Shown here: one piece after another, positions 15,012 to 22,981 of the stretch
How the letters are laid out: each line of letters begins with the position of its first letter
How positions within the stretch are numbered: position 1 is the stretch's first letter
Source: Nitrospiraceae bacterium UBA2166
Lineage (GTDB): Bacteria > Nitrospirota > Nitrospiria > Nitrospirales > UBA2166
DNA length: 28,832 nt
NCBI GenBank assembly: GCA_002328825.1
Contig: DCWI01000009.1
Coordinates: 7,275 to 36,106 of the forward strand
Direction of reading: 5' to 3'
The notes under the pieces: generated by a model
Databases searched by the model: none
What the model saw: the letters and a program-made list of their open reading frames with translations, nothing else
Told to the model about the DNA's origin: nothing
Made by a program: the position numbers and the translations under genes

Positions 15012-16241
15012 TTATTGAATGACCGCGAATACATCGACGATGCCATCTGCATCAATATCGGTTCCAATGACATCTGTGGCATCATCGTTGTTGTGGTCGA
15101 AATAGTGGGTCTCATACGTCCCATTGCCATCGAGATCGTGAACTGTCCTTTCATGGCGTCCATTCTTGTCTAGGTCGCGAGCAATATAATCTGGTACAGC
15201 ATTTTGATCTTCGTCGACAATCCACGCGTCCACATAATTGTTTTGATCAGAGTCGATGCCAATACGATCGATCACTCCATCGTCGTTTGTGTCAAATTGT
15301 TTCAGAATTCCGTTCTTCCTCCAAGTGTTTAACCTCTCCGCTGCCCATGATGCAATGGGTTGAATGTTTTCCATCTCAGACGAGGGAAGCGGGCTAAGAA
15401 ACGTGGTGATTGTGTCTGTTGGGATGGAAAACACCTGAGATGACGCAGGGTCATAAAATGCCTTTATTCCGATCACTTCTCCGTGTTTGTTGAGGATTGG
15501 GCCTCCAGAGCTTCCGAGGGCAGTCTGCGCGCGCAGTATCATTACTGGAGTACGTATTTGTGTGTGTTGAACGCGATCGGAGTATTCTTCAGACCAGGCA
15601 ATGGGTGAAGGTGTTTTGGTTACTGTTGTGTTGCTGTAAGTCAAATTTTTTGGAGTAGGGAGTCCAATACTAAAAACTTGGTCGCCGGCGTTAACTTCCG
15701 ATATATTTCCAAACGTGACAGGCTTTCTGTTGGAGGGTGGGTAGGGAAGTTGGAGAATAGCAAGGTCGTTCTCCGTGTTTGTCTTTAGTACATTGGCGGA
15801 CACAATCAAGTTTTTTTCTATGTCCGCAATACTTTTCGGTCGAAACACAACAGCAATGGCTTTGGCCCCTTTGACGACATGCCAATCCGTCAAAATTAGG
15901 CCTTTCCCATCAATAATCAGACCAATCCCAGTTCCATTATCAGTGATGATATAGACGATCGAGTCGACAGCATTCTCAAAGGCTTGCGATCCGGAACCAT
16001 TTTGATAAGGGTTGTTGATGAGGTCACGCCAAAAAGTGGTGACCGCGTTCTCTGCGCGGAAGATATATTGATTAGTGGGATCGCCTGAAGAAATAAAACC
16101 TCGAATGGTGGCAGCAGATTTTGCCCACAGGGATGGAACTGGAGATTCAGGCATGAATGATGTTGATTGGGCAAGTGATGACGAGATAGGGGCAAGTAGG
16201 ATGTAGACGGTGATCAGAATAAGGGTTGAAAGTGTTGGCAT
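15012..16241 (-). CDS. Secreted trypsin-like serine protease with seven Asp-rich 13-residue repeats
   Basis: I choose ATG at 16241 (409 residues). The frame stays open to a TTG at 16307, but a likely promoter (16298-16327) overlaps that start, and the ATG gives a good signal peptide (MPTLSTLILITVYILLAPIS, then SSLAQS). Numbering from the TTG frame, the triad is H143 (LTDWHVV), D181 (ENDLAIL) and S267 (GSSGGP). No PDZ domain is present. The C-terminus (339-428) has seven loops such as DTNDDGVID and DIDADGIVD starting every 13 residues. These resemble calcium-binding EF-hand/thrombospondin-3 loops. It is likely an extracytoplasmic, calcium-stabilised protease. It stands alone, convergent to the bS22 pair. 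Confidence 0.85.
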   Translation of the reverse strand: MPTLSTLILITVYILLAPISSSLAQSTSFMPESPVPSLWAKSAATIRGFISSGDPTNQYIFRAENAVTTFWRDLINNPYQNGSGSQAFENAVDSIVYIITDNGTGIGLIIDGKGLILTDWHVVKGAKAIAVVFRPKSIADIEKNLIVSANVLKTNTENDLAILQLPYPPSNRKPVTFGNISEVNAGDQVFSIGLPTPKNLTYSNTTVTKTPSPIAWSEEYSDRVQHTQIRTPVMILRAQTALGSSGGPILNKHGEVIGIKAFYDPASSQVFSIPTDTITTFLSPLPSSEMENIQPIASWAAERLNTWRKNGILKQFDTNDDGVIDRIGIDSDQNNYVDAWIVDEDQNAVPDYIARDLDKNGRHERTVHDLDGNGTYETHYFDHNNDDATDVIGTDIDADGIVDVFAVIQ

Positions 16242-16297
16242 GAGAGACAACGTTATGGCCGCACTAATTTGGGTGTGGGAATCTCGTGTGATTGTCC

Positions 16298-16327
16298 ACC
16301 ATAACAACCTATTTCTTGAGCTGTCAA
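16298..16327 (-). promoter_or_regulatory. Putative sigma-70 promoter of the Asp-repeat protease
   Basis: On the minus strand TTGACA (16327-16322) is followed after 18 bp by TATGGT (16303-16298), a consensus -35 with a four-of-six -10. Transcription would start near 16291, downstream of the TTG at 16307 and 50 nt before the ATG at 16241, which supports the shorter protein. Confidence 0.5.
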
Positions 16328-16619
16328 CGAACCGAACGGCTTGTTTTTATGTCCAAATCGGTATGAGTAGAGGGATTAATAAGTAGCAGAGGATCAGGGA
16401 TTGTCGTGCTCACGGGTAGGGAGTTTCTTACATGTGGGCCAGTGGGGATCGGATATGCCAAGTTCTATCGCGAGAGGGTTGGAATTGATGGAAAGATTTT
16501 TCATGATGATGTATCTGTCTTGAGAGACATGGCTTTTGTGCTCATCCCCAATTGAGGCGGATTGTTTTTCGTCTTGATGTAATGGGCAAGGAATCTCCGT
16601 GATAAACCATCCCTGATGG
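16308..16619. other. Intergenic region between the protease and permease genes
   Basis: The stretch contains the protease promoter at its left end. A minus-strand frame (16394-16657, 87 codons) fills most of the remainder and overlaps the permease end by 38 bp. It has no recognisable motif and no ribosome site that I trust, so I list it only as a weak candidate here. No terminator or RNA is evident. Confidence 0.4.
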
Positions 16620-18395
16620 TTACGGCGGAAAGAAGACGGGAATTGCGATTGTCGCAAAGATCCACAGAATGAGATTTAAAGGTAGGCCAATGCGAACAAA
16701 ATCTCTAAATGTGTATCCTCCAGGTCCCAATACCATGAGATTGGTTTGGTAGCTTATGGGTGTTGCAAAGCATGAGCTGGCACCGAAAATTATTGCGATC
16801 ATAAGCGGTACCGGATCCATGCCCACTTCAATTGCCACACTCAGTGCCACCGGAACCATAAGAGCGGCTGTCGCGGTGTTTGAGAAAAATGCGGTAAAAA
16901 CCATGGTGAGAAAATATATTCCCCCAATGACAACCCATGGGTGTGGAGCTCCGATTACATTGAGAAAGTGGGTAGCGATGTCGAACGCTAACCCAGTCTT
17001 TATCATGGCTAGCCCGATGGGGATTGTTCCAGCCATCAGGAGCAAAACTGACGTGTCCATCGCTTGGGTTGCCTCAGATAATCTGAGGCAACGCGTGAGA
17101 AGCATGAGTGCGGCACCGGATATTGTAAGGGAGACAATGGGGAAAATGTTCAATGCAGCGAGGGTCACGACGCTAATCATTATAGCTAGGGCAATCGGTG
17201 CTTTTTCCCGTTCAACCATGGTTTGCTGGATCTCTTCAACAACCATGACTCCACCTGCTTCTCGCAGTCGAACGAATCCTTCGACAGTGGATTGAACCAA
17301 CAACACGTCTCCTACCTTTAGACGAGTCTCGCGGATTAATAATCGGTGTGGGCGTCCTAATCGTTCGATGCCTAGCACTTTAACGCCATAAAGACGATTT
17401 AATCTGATTCGACCCAGTCGGCGTCCGACATAGGGAGAGTTTGATAAAATTACAACTTCAGCAAGGGTGCTTTCTCCAGGTTGTTGTTTGCTCTCTTCGT
17501 TTTCATGGATGGCAGATGCAATAACAACATCTGCGCTTGCGATCATGGTACGGATATTTCTGGCAGTCCCGCGAATGATTAATGCATCATCAGGTTTGAT
17601 AATAGTGGTTGGATCAATGGGAGATCGAAGTACTTCACTCTCTCTGATGATTTCAAGAATTGCTACCTCTGTTCCTTCTCCGAAGATCGCTGAGATCGGT
17701 TGACCGATCAATGATGACTTTGCTTGAACGATGACTTCTGTGTCGAACGCTCCCCCTCGTTCTTGTGTCGACTGCAAGATGACTGGAGTGCGATTTGGAA
17801 GAAGTGTGTCGCTGAGGAAGTATAGGTAGATGACTCCAATGCTGAGATTTAGAATTCCAAGCACTGAGAAATCAAAAATGCTAAATTCCGGGCCCCCACT
17901 ACGCTTGGAGAGATCGTTGACGAGGATGTTGGTACTTGTCCCAATTAGAGTGCAAGTGCCACCGAGAATTGCAAGGTAGTTGATGGGTATGAGTAACTTG
18001 GATGGGCTGATTGTCAGTTGTCGGCAGACGGTGAGTGCAATTGGAATCATCATCATGACGATTGGTGTATTGTTTGCAAAGGCGCTCAGCGTGGGGACTA
18101 GAGCTGTTAGAAGGAGAAATAGTCTGTGCTGACTTTCCCTTGCATATCGCAAGACAAATGTCACTGCCATGTCTAGGGCTCCGGTACGAATTAACCCAGC
18201 ACTGAGAACAAACATTCCTGCTACGGTGACAGTTGCGGAACTTGAAAAACCTGAGATGGCTTCCTCGGGTGTCAGGAGGCCGGTGATTGCGAGAGTCGCA
18301 ATGATCAGTAGTGCAGTGACCTCTGTTCGAATGTGTTGAGTGATCAGAAGGGTGACTGCTATGAGAATTAGCAGGGAGAGGATGATTTCGTCCAT
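16620..18395 (-). CDS. SLC13/DASS-family permease with two RCK_C domains
   Basis: This 591-residue inner-membrane transporter has hydrophobic helices in residues 1-205 and 375-590. The family signatures include SAFANNTPIVMMMIPI and GGTCTLIGTSTNILVND in the first half and FFSNTATAALMVPVAL in the second. The cytosolic middle holds two TrkA-C/RCK_C-like domains, about 215-285 (TEVAILEIIRESEVLRSP, then IIKPDDALIIRG) and 310-385 (LKVGDVLLVQST). Relatives move sulfate, dicarboxylates or other anions with sodium or protons; the substrate cannot be read from sequence. The RCK_C pair probably gates activity in response to a ligand. It is preceded by the divergent region 18396-18691. It appears complete. 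Confidence 0.92.
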   Translation of the reverse strand: MDEIILSLLILIAVTLLITQHIRTEVTALLIIATLAITGLLTPEEAISGFSSSATVTVAGMFVLSAGLIRTGALDMAVTFVLRYARESQHRLFLLLTALVPTLSAFANNTPIVMMMIPIALTVCRQLTISPSKLLIPINYLAILGGTCTLIGTSTNILVNDLSKRSGGPEFSIFDFSVLGILNLSIGVIYLYFLSDTLLPNRTPVILQSTQERGGAFDTEVIVQAKSSLIGQPISAIFGEGTEVAILEIIRESEVLRSPIDPTTIIKPDDALIIRGTARNIRTMIASADVVIASAIHENEESKQQPGESTLAEVVILSNSPYVGRRLGRIRLNRLYGVKVLGIERLGRPHRLLIRETRLKVGDVLLVQSTVEGFVRLREAGGVMVVEEIQQTMVEREKAPIALAIMISVVTLAALNIFPIVSLTISGAALMLLTRCLRLSEATQAMDTSVLLLMAGTIPIGLAMIKTGLAFDIATHFLNVIGAPHPWVVIGGIYFLTMVFTAFFSNTATAALMVPVALSVAIEVGMDPVPLMIAIIFGASSCFATPISYQTNLMVLGPGGYTFRDFVRIGLPLNLILWIFATIAIPVFFPP

Positions 18396-18691
18396 ACTAA
18401 GTATGGGATTCTACGACTGATGCCAATGATAGTACAGATGCATACATGGAACGGGAGAAACGATGTCTAATGAGTTTGCTACAAAAGCAAACAATGTCAG
18501 GAAGTGCCCATTCTACACAGGAAAGCTCAATACGCCAATAAAAACTCAGGATAGTCAAAGAAAATGGCAGTAAGACCGAAGGTTAGGTGGTGCGCGGAAT
18601 ACAGTGATGTATGTAAGAATGAGAACATCTCTGCGGGCTTTTTTACATTCTGCTAGGGCTGAATATTGGTATTGGACGTAGTCGCAATCCT
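18396..18691. other. Intergenic region upstream of the permease
   Basis: No firm gene is present. One plus-strand mini-frame, 18463-18573, has GGGAG five to six bases before its ATG and encodes 36 residues (including VRKCPFYTGK); it is reported as a weak candidate. AGAATG/CATTCT (about 18620-18655) flank a T-run but do not make a convincing terminator. Confidence 0.35.
18463..18573 (+). CDS. Possible 36-residue protein (weak candidate)
   Basis: ATG at 18463 is preceded by GGGAG at good spacing and runs to TAA at 18571-18573. The product is hydrophilic and basic with a single cysteine (KCPFYTGKL). It matches no family I know. Only the ribosome site supports it, and a chance frame is quite possible. 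Confidence 0.2.
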   Translation: MSNEFATKANNVRKCPFYTGKLNTPIKTQDSQRKWQ

Positions 18692-18925
18692 TTAGAATTT
18701 ACTGAGCATGCGGGAAATGAGACGGGAACGTTCGATGATCGTGGTTTTTTCTGATTTTAGCATGTCAAGCTCAGTTTTGACCTTGAGGAATCCCTTATAC
18801 GCTTCTTGCATTTCCAGATTGACGGCGTAGAGGGCGCGATCAAGTTCTGCTGCCATTTGCATCAGGCGATCGTAGTTCTTTTCAAGATTTCCGGCCTCTT
18901 CAGAGGTCAATGGTTGGACTGACAA
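18692..18925 (-). CDS. Small coiled-coil protein, function unknown
   Basis: This 77-residue protein starts at TTG 18925, chosen because GGAGG lies 10 nt upstream and no ATG fits. From about residue 12 to 70 it is one long charged helix with hydrophobic residues at heptad spacing (LMQMAAELDRALYAVNLEMQ, then VKTELDMLKSEKTTIIERS). It has no signal peptide or membrane segment. It probably oligomerises in the cytoplasm. I do not recognise the family. A candidate promoter lies at 18947-18977. Good ribosome site, promoter and non-random composition argue it is real. Confidence 0.75.
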   Translation of the reverse strand: MSVQPLTSEEAGNLEKNYDRLMQMAAELDRALYAVNLEMQEAYKGFLKVKTELDMLKSEKTTIIERSRLISRMLSKF

Positions 18926-18946
18926 AACGTTAAATCCTCCTTATTA

Positions 18947-18977
18947 TGTATATCGGTTAAAATGTGTTTCCTGTCAA
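18947..18977 (-). promoter_or_regulatory. Putative promoter of the coiled-coil gene
   Basis: On the minus strand TTGACA (18977-18972) and TATACA (18952-18947) are 19 bp apart, slightly long for sigma-70. It lies just upstream of the GGAGG ribosome site, so the leader would be short. Confidence 0.45.
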
Positions 18978-19176
18978 CTGTTTTACCATCGCATTTGACC
19001 AAAGCGGAAAAATGCAGTTCACGAAACCAGCACGGCACCGTATAGTGTCCAGTGATGTGATGTCAAGGCATCATCGCTTAGTGGTGCGCGAGAATGACCG
19101 CCCATGCTTCGTATGTGTACGTGTGAGACATGTAATGGGTACGTGCTTCGATGTTAGTTACAGGGGAAGCATGAGT

Positions 19177-19205
19177 CAATTTCTCTTTTGAAATTGAGTG
19201 TTTTT
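19177..19205 (+). terminator. AT-rich stem followed by T-run
   Basis: CAATTTC (19177-19183) and GAAATTG (19190-19196) form a perfect 7-bp stem with a 6-nt loop, then AGTG and TTTTT. The geometry resembles a rho-independent terminator, but the stem is AT-rich and no annotated plus-strand gene lies just upstream. It might end an unannotated transcript or insulate the promoter at 19220. Confidence 0.35.
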
Positions 19206-19219
19206 GGCGTGTTGGTAAA

Positions 19220-19248
19220 TTGACAACGTCTGGGACTTCTCCTACAAT
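19220..19248 (+). promoter_or_regulatory. Sigma-70 promoter of the amino-acid operon
   Basis: TTGACA (19220-19225) and TACAAT (19243-19248) are 17 bp apart, an ideal spacing with five of six -10 matches. Transcription should begin near 19255, only about 37 nt before the aminotransferase ATG, too short for a leader-peptide attenuator or a riboswitch. Confidence 0.75.
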
Positions 19249-19291
19249 CGCACACGCGGTTTTCTATTAGCTGGAGTGCTCTAAAGGCGCG

Positions 19292-20467
19292 ATGAAACAG
19301 GGTTTTCACCGTATTAATCGGCTTCCCCCTTATGTTTTTGCGGAGGTGACAGCGCTTAAGCTTGAGGCTCGGTCCCAAGGGGAGGACATCATAGATTTTG
19401 GGATGGGAAATCCGGATATGCCCACCCCGCAACCGATTGTGGATAAGTTAGTTGAAGCGGCGGGTAATCCGAGAAACATGAGATATTCAGCATCGCGAGG
19501 CATTACCAAGCTACGCGCTGCGATTGCCTCGTGGTATAAGCGAAAATACGATGTTAATCTTGATCCTGAAGCGGAGGCGATTGCAACCATTGGATCCAAA
19601 GACGGTATTGCACATCTCGTGTTAGCTCTTGTTGGGCCTGGGGATGCGGTATTAGCTCCGACCCCCACGTACCCTATCCACCTCTATAGCGTTATTATCG
19701 CTGGAGCGGAAGTTCGAGGGGTGCCGTTACGTGAAGGGGAGGATTTTTTTGAAGCGATTACAGTTGCCTATCGCCAGACACTTCCGCGCCCGCGGTTGTT
19801 AATTCTCAACTTTCCACATAATCCAACAACGCAAACTACAAACCTCGAATTTTTCAAGAAAATTGTTGCATTCGCGAAAGAGAATGACCTTATGGTCTTG
19901 CATGATCTGGCCTATGCTGATTTGGTGTTTGATGGATATCGTGCACCAAGCTTTTTAGAGGTTGATGGAGCGAAGGATGTTGGGGTTGAATTCTTTACTC
20001 TCTCGAAAAGTTATGCGATGCCAGGGTGGCGTGTTGGTTTTTGTGTTGGCAATCGTGAGATTGTTGGAGCTCTGGCAAAAATAAAGAGCTATCTTGACTA
20101 TGGTATTTTTCAGCCAATTCAAATTGCAAGTATTCTTGCGCTGAACGAGCAAGAGGAGTCCGTGACAGACATTGTTTCGACGTACAGATCTCGGCGCGAT
20201 GTTCTGGTAGATGGGCTCAATCGGATTGGCTGGCCGGTCAACCGGCCACTCGCGACAATGTTTGTATGGACGAGAATCCCTGAGAAATTTCGTTCGATGG
20301 GGTCCCTTGCCTTTTCAAAGATGCTTTTGCATAACGCAAAGGTTGCTGTGTCTCCCGGTATTGGCTTTGGAGAGTATGGGGACGAACATGTTAGGTTTGC
20401 GTTGGTTGAGAACGAACATCGAATTCGTCAAGCCATCAGATGTATTAAGCAAACATTGAGTGAGTGA
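19292..20467 (+). CDS. Class I/II aminotransferase, AlaC-like
   Basis: This 391-residue PLP enzyme is of aspartate aminotransferase fold I. The cofactor lysine is K239 in TLSKSYAMPGWRVGF, the substrate/cofactor block NFPHNPTTQ is near 173-181, and HDLAYADLVFDG near 204-215. Overall it resembles the alanine/glutamate aminotransferase AlaC and the related LL-diaminopimelate aminotransferase group. Standing first in an operon with hom, thrC and lysC, it could supply aspartate or alanine, or act in lysine synthesis; sequence alone does not decide. AAAGG lies a few bases before the ATG. Length is normal. Confidence 0.9.
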   Translation: MKQGFHRINRLPPYVFAEVTALKLEARSQGEDIIDFGMGNPDMPTPQPIVDKLVEAAGNPRNMRYSASRGITKLRAAIASWYKRKYDVNLDPEAEAIATIGSKDGIAHLVLALVGPGDAVLAPTPTYPIHLYSVIIAGAEVRGVPLREGEDFFEAITVAYRQTLPRPRLLILNFPHNPTTQTTNLEFFKKIVAFAKENDLMVLHDLAYADLVFDGYRAPSFLEVDGAKDVGVEFFTLSKSYAMPGWRVGFCVGNREIVGALAKIKSYLDYGIFQPIQIASILALNEQEESVTDIVSTYRSRRDVLVDGLNRIGWPVNRPLATMFVWTRIPEKFRSMGSLAFSKMLLHNAKVAVSPGIGFGEYGDEHVRFALVENEHRIRQAIRCIKQTLSE

Positions 20468-20561
20468 TGTTGATGCAAGGAATGGGCGTTGAGTACATGG
20501 GCATGACAATGAGTCGAGAGCTACGCTGACGGTCGTTTTGAGCAATTTTCTAGATGGCACT

Positions 20562-21884
20562 ATGAAACAACGGATTGGTATTGGAATCATTGGTTTCGGC
20601 ACGGTTGGGTGTGGGGTTGCAAAGATCCTCATCGATCAGGCCGAGCTTATTCGGCGGCGAGTTGGTATTCCCCTTGATATTGTCGGAATAGCTGATCAGG
20701 ACATTACCGCAGATCGAGGTATTCGGTTAGGTCATGGCATATTGACGACTGATGTTCAGCAACTCATTGATAACCCTCAAACCGATATTGTTGTGGAACT
20801 CATTGGTGGATTAGAACCCGCAAAAAAATTTATTGTAGCGGCGTTGGAAAAAGGCAAGCCAATTGTGACTGCGAATAAGGCACTCTTAGCCGTTCATGGA
20901 GAAGAGATTTATGCCACCGCTCAGCGGTATGGCGTTGATATTGGGTTTGAAGCCAGTGTTGGTGGAGGGATGCCCATTATTCGTACGCTTCGTGAAGGGC
21001 TTGCAGGAGAGAAGGTCCATACTATTTACGGAATTATCAATGGGACAGCCAACTACATTTTGACAAAAATGAATGAAGAAGAGGTGTCATTTCAGGACGT
21101 TGTCGCTGAAGCCCAACGAGCTGGTTTTGCTGAAGCGGATCCTTCAACGGATATTGAAGGCTTAGATTCGGCGCATAAACTTGCCATTCTCATCAATCTT
21201 GCTTTTGGGACTCCAGTTGACCTTGAAAATGTGTATACGGAGGGAGTGACATCAATTGGCTCCTTAGATCTTGAAGCGGCACGTGAATTTGGGTACACCA
21301 TCAAACTGTTAGGAATTGCGAAGTGGAGTTGTGGGGACGCTGAGTTACCTCATGGGCAGATAGAAGCCCGTGTTCATCCAACCATGATTCCCAACCATTT
21401 TCCGCTTGCACAGGTGAATGGAGTATTCAACGCCATTCATTTGGTGGGGGAAAGCGTTGGAGACATCATGGTATATGGGAGAGGGGCAGGATCGCTTCCC
21501 ACAGGGAGTGCGGTGGTAGGGGATCTTATTGACATAGCTCGTAATCTCATTACAAAAGCGCGTGTACGTGTTCCCCCCTGCTCGTTTCAATCAGGCGCTC
21601 GTGAGAGGCTTCGGCTCAAGCCCATGGCAGAGTTGCGCTGTGCCTACTACTTGAGGTTCACCGTTCAAGATAGACCAGGCATATTGTCACAACTGGCTGG
21701 AATTTTGGGAGATCATGATATTAGCATTGCCTCTGTTCTTCAGCGTGGGCGTGAACGAGGTGGAAAGGTGCCGGTTGTCATGATTACTCATGAAGCCATA
21801 GAGCAGAATATTCAGACTGCGATTCAAAAGATCGAAGGGAATCTGTCAGAGCGGCCGATGATTATTCGTATTGAATCGAGATGA
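20562..21884 (+). CDS. hom: Homoserine dehydrogenase with ACT domain
   Basis: This 440-residue enzyme reduces aspartate semialdehyde to homoserine. I start at ATG 20562 because MKQRIGIGIIGFGTVGCGV places the Rossmann glycine motif in its usual position; a TTG 24 bp upstream extends the frame without a ribosome site. Further blocks are TANKALLA, GIINGTANYILTKM and EADPSTDIEGLDSAHKLAIL, which carries the catalytic acid and lysine region. An ACT domain (about 358-435, FTVQDRPGILSQLAGILGDH) suggests threonine feedback. It follows the aminotransferase by 94 bp and precedes thrC by one base. Confidence 0.96.
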   Translation: MKQRIGIGIIGFGTVGCGVAKILIDQAELIRRRVGIPLDIVGIADQDITADRGIRLGHGILTTDVQQLIDNPQTDIVVELIGGLEPAKKFIVAALEKGKPIVTANKALLAVHGEEIYATAQRYGVDIGFEASVGGGMPIIRTLREGLAGEKVHTIYGIINGTANYILTKMNEEEVSFQDVVAEAQRAGFAEADPSTDIEGLDSAHKLAILINLAFGTPVDLENVYTEGVTSIGSLDLEAAREFGYTIKLLGIAKWSCGDAELPHGQIEARVHPTMIPNHFPLAQVNGVFNAIHLVGESVGDIMVYGRGAGSLPTGSAVVGDLIDIARNLITKARVRVPPCSFQSGARERLRLKPMAELRCAYYLRFTVQDRPGILSQLAGILGDHDISIASVLQRGRERGGKVPVVMITHEAIEQNIQTAIQKIEGNLSERPMIIRIESR

Positions 21885-21885
21885 T

Positions 21886-22950
21886 ATGAGTAACCTTCCT
21901 CATGGCGTTATTGCCACCTATCGAGAGTTTCTTCCAGTAACAGCCGATACACCAATTGTGTCTCTTCACGAAGGGCGCACCCCGCTGATCGCGGCACGGC
22001 AATTAGGGAAAACGTTTAGCCCATCGATCTCCGTGTATTTCAAGTGCGAAGGCTTTAATCCAACCGGTTCGTTCAAAGATCGGGGTATGTGTCTCGCGAT
22101 ATCAAAGGCACTTGAAAAGAAAGCACGGGCAGTGATTTGTGCTTCGACCGGTAATACCTCAGCGTCTGCTTCGGCCTATGGGGCACGAGTGGGGCTTCCG
22201 GTTTGCGTTGTGATTCCAGAAGGTCAAATTGCCATGGGAAAGCTTGCTCAGGCCGTAATTCATGGGGCAAAGGTGCTCCAGATTAAAGGAAACTTTGATG
22301 TAGCGTTGAGTATCGTTAAGGAAATTGCGGTGACCCAGTCCCTTGAAATCGTTAATTCTATTAATCCATTCAGGATTGAGGGACAAAAGACTGCCGCATT
22401 TGAAGTGTGTGATGTGCTTGGCACCGTGCCAACCTATCATTTTCTTCCAGTGGGCAATGCTGGAAACATTACTGCTTATTGGAAGGGGTATCGGGAGTAC
22501 AAGGAGGCTAAGCGGATTTCTGCGTTGCCGAAGATGATGGGATTCCAAGCGGCGGGCGCAGCACCAATTGTTCTTGGACGTGTAGTGAACAATCCTGAAA
22601 CCGTCGCGTCGGCAATTCGTATTGGAAACCCCTCTAGCTGGAAAACGGCAGAGAACGTCGTAGCGGAGTCGGCAGGGACTATTGATATGGTAACTGACGA
22701 TGAGATTCTTGGTGCCTACACAATGCTTGCTGAGCAAGAAGGAATCTTCTGTGAACCAGCTTCAGCGGCATCCGTTGCTGGGCTCCTCAAAATGGCACAT
22801 GCGGGCATGTTTCAGGCTAATGATACGGTGGTGTGTACGTTGACTGGTCATGGGCTGAAAGATGTTGATCGTGCTATGGCTGTTACGTCTCGGCCAACGA
22901 CATGTGTAAGTGCTGAAGATGTTGCAGAGGCAATAAAACGGTGGCTCTGA
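21886..22950 (+). CDS. thrC: Threonine synthase
   Basis: This 354-residue PLP enzyme converts O-phosphohomoserine to threonine. The cofactor lysine is K64 in GFNPTGSFKDRGM, ASTGNTSASASAYG is the phosphate-binding region, and PVGNAGNITAYWKGY is the glycine-rich loop. The ATG at 21886 is 1 bp after the hom stop; a TTG at 21871 in frame is less likely. It belongs to the short Bacillus-type group without the extra N-terminal domain of E. coli ThrC. Homoserine kinase, needed to make its substrate, is not in the window. Confidence 0.95.
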   Translation: MSNLPHGVIATYREFLPVTADTPIVSLHEGRTPLIAARQLGKTFSPSISVYFKCEGFNPTGSFKDRGMCLAISKALEKKARAVICASTGNTSASASAYGARVGLPVCVVIPEGQIAMGKLAQAVIHGAKVLQIKGNFDVALSIVKEIAVTQSLEIVNSINPFRIEGQKTAAFEVCDVLGTVPTYHFLPVGNAGNITAYWKGYREYKEAKRISALPKMMGFQAAGAAPIVLGRVVNNPETVASAIRIGNPSSWKTAENVVAESAGTIDMVTDDEILGAYTMLAEQEGIFCEPASAASVAGLLKMAHAGMFQANDTVVCTLTGHGLKDVDRAMAVTSRPTTCVSAEDVAEAIKRWL

Positions 22951-22981
22951 TGGGAAGTTTTTTTTGTAAATGGTTCTATCA

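Larger units (their letters stand above)
18926..19291. other. Divergent intergenic region between the coiled-coil and aminotransferase genes
   Basis: This 366-bp region contains the minus-strand promoter above, a hairpin at 19177-19205 and the plus-strand promoter at 19220-19248. A plus-strand frame from GTG 18964 to 19191 has no ribosome site or known motif and is not called. About 200 bp (18980-19176) remain unexplained; a small RNA ending at the hairpin is conceivable. Confidence 0.4.

Noticed and set aside
16394..16657. 87-codon minus-strand frame after the permease
   Set aside because: No recognisable motif or good ribosome site, and it overlaps the permease end; mentioned only in the intergenic entry.
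18964..19191. 75-codon plus-strand frame from GTG
   Set aside because: No ribosome site, overlaps the coiled-coil promoter, ends inside the hairpin, and has no known domain.
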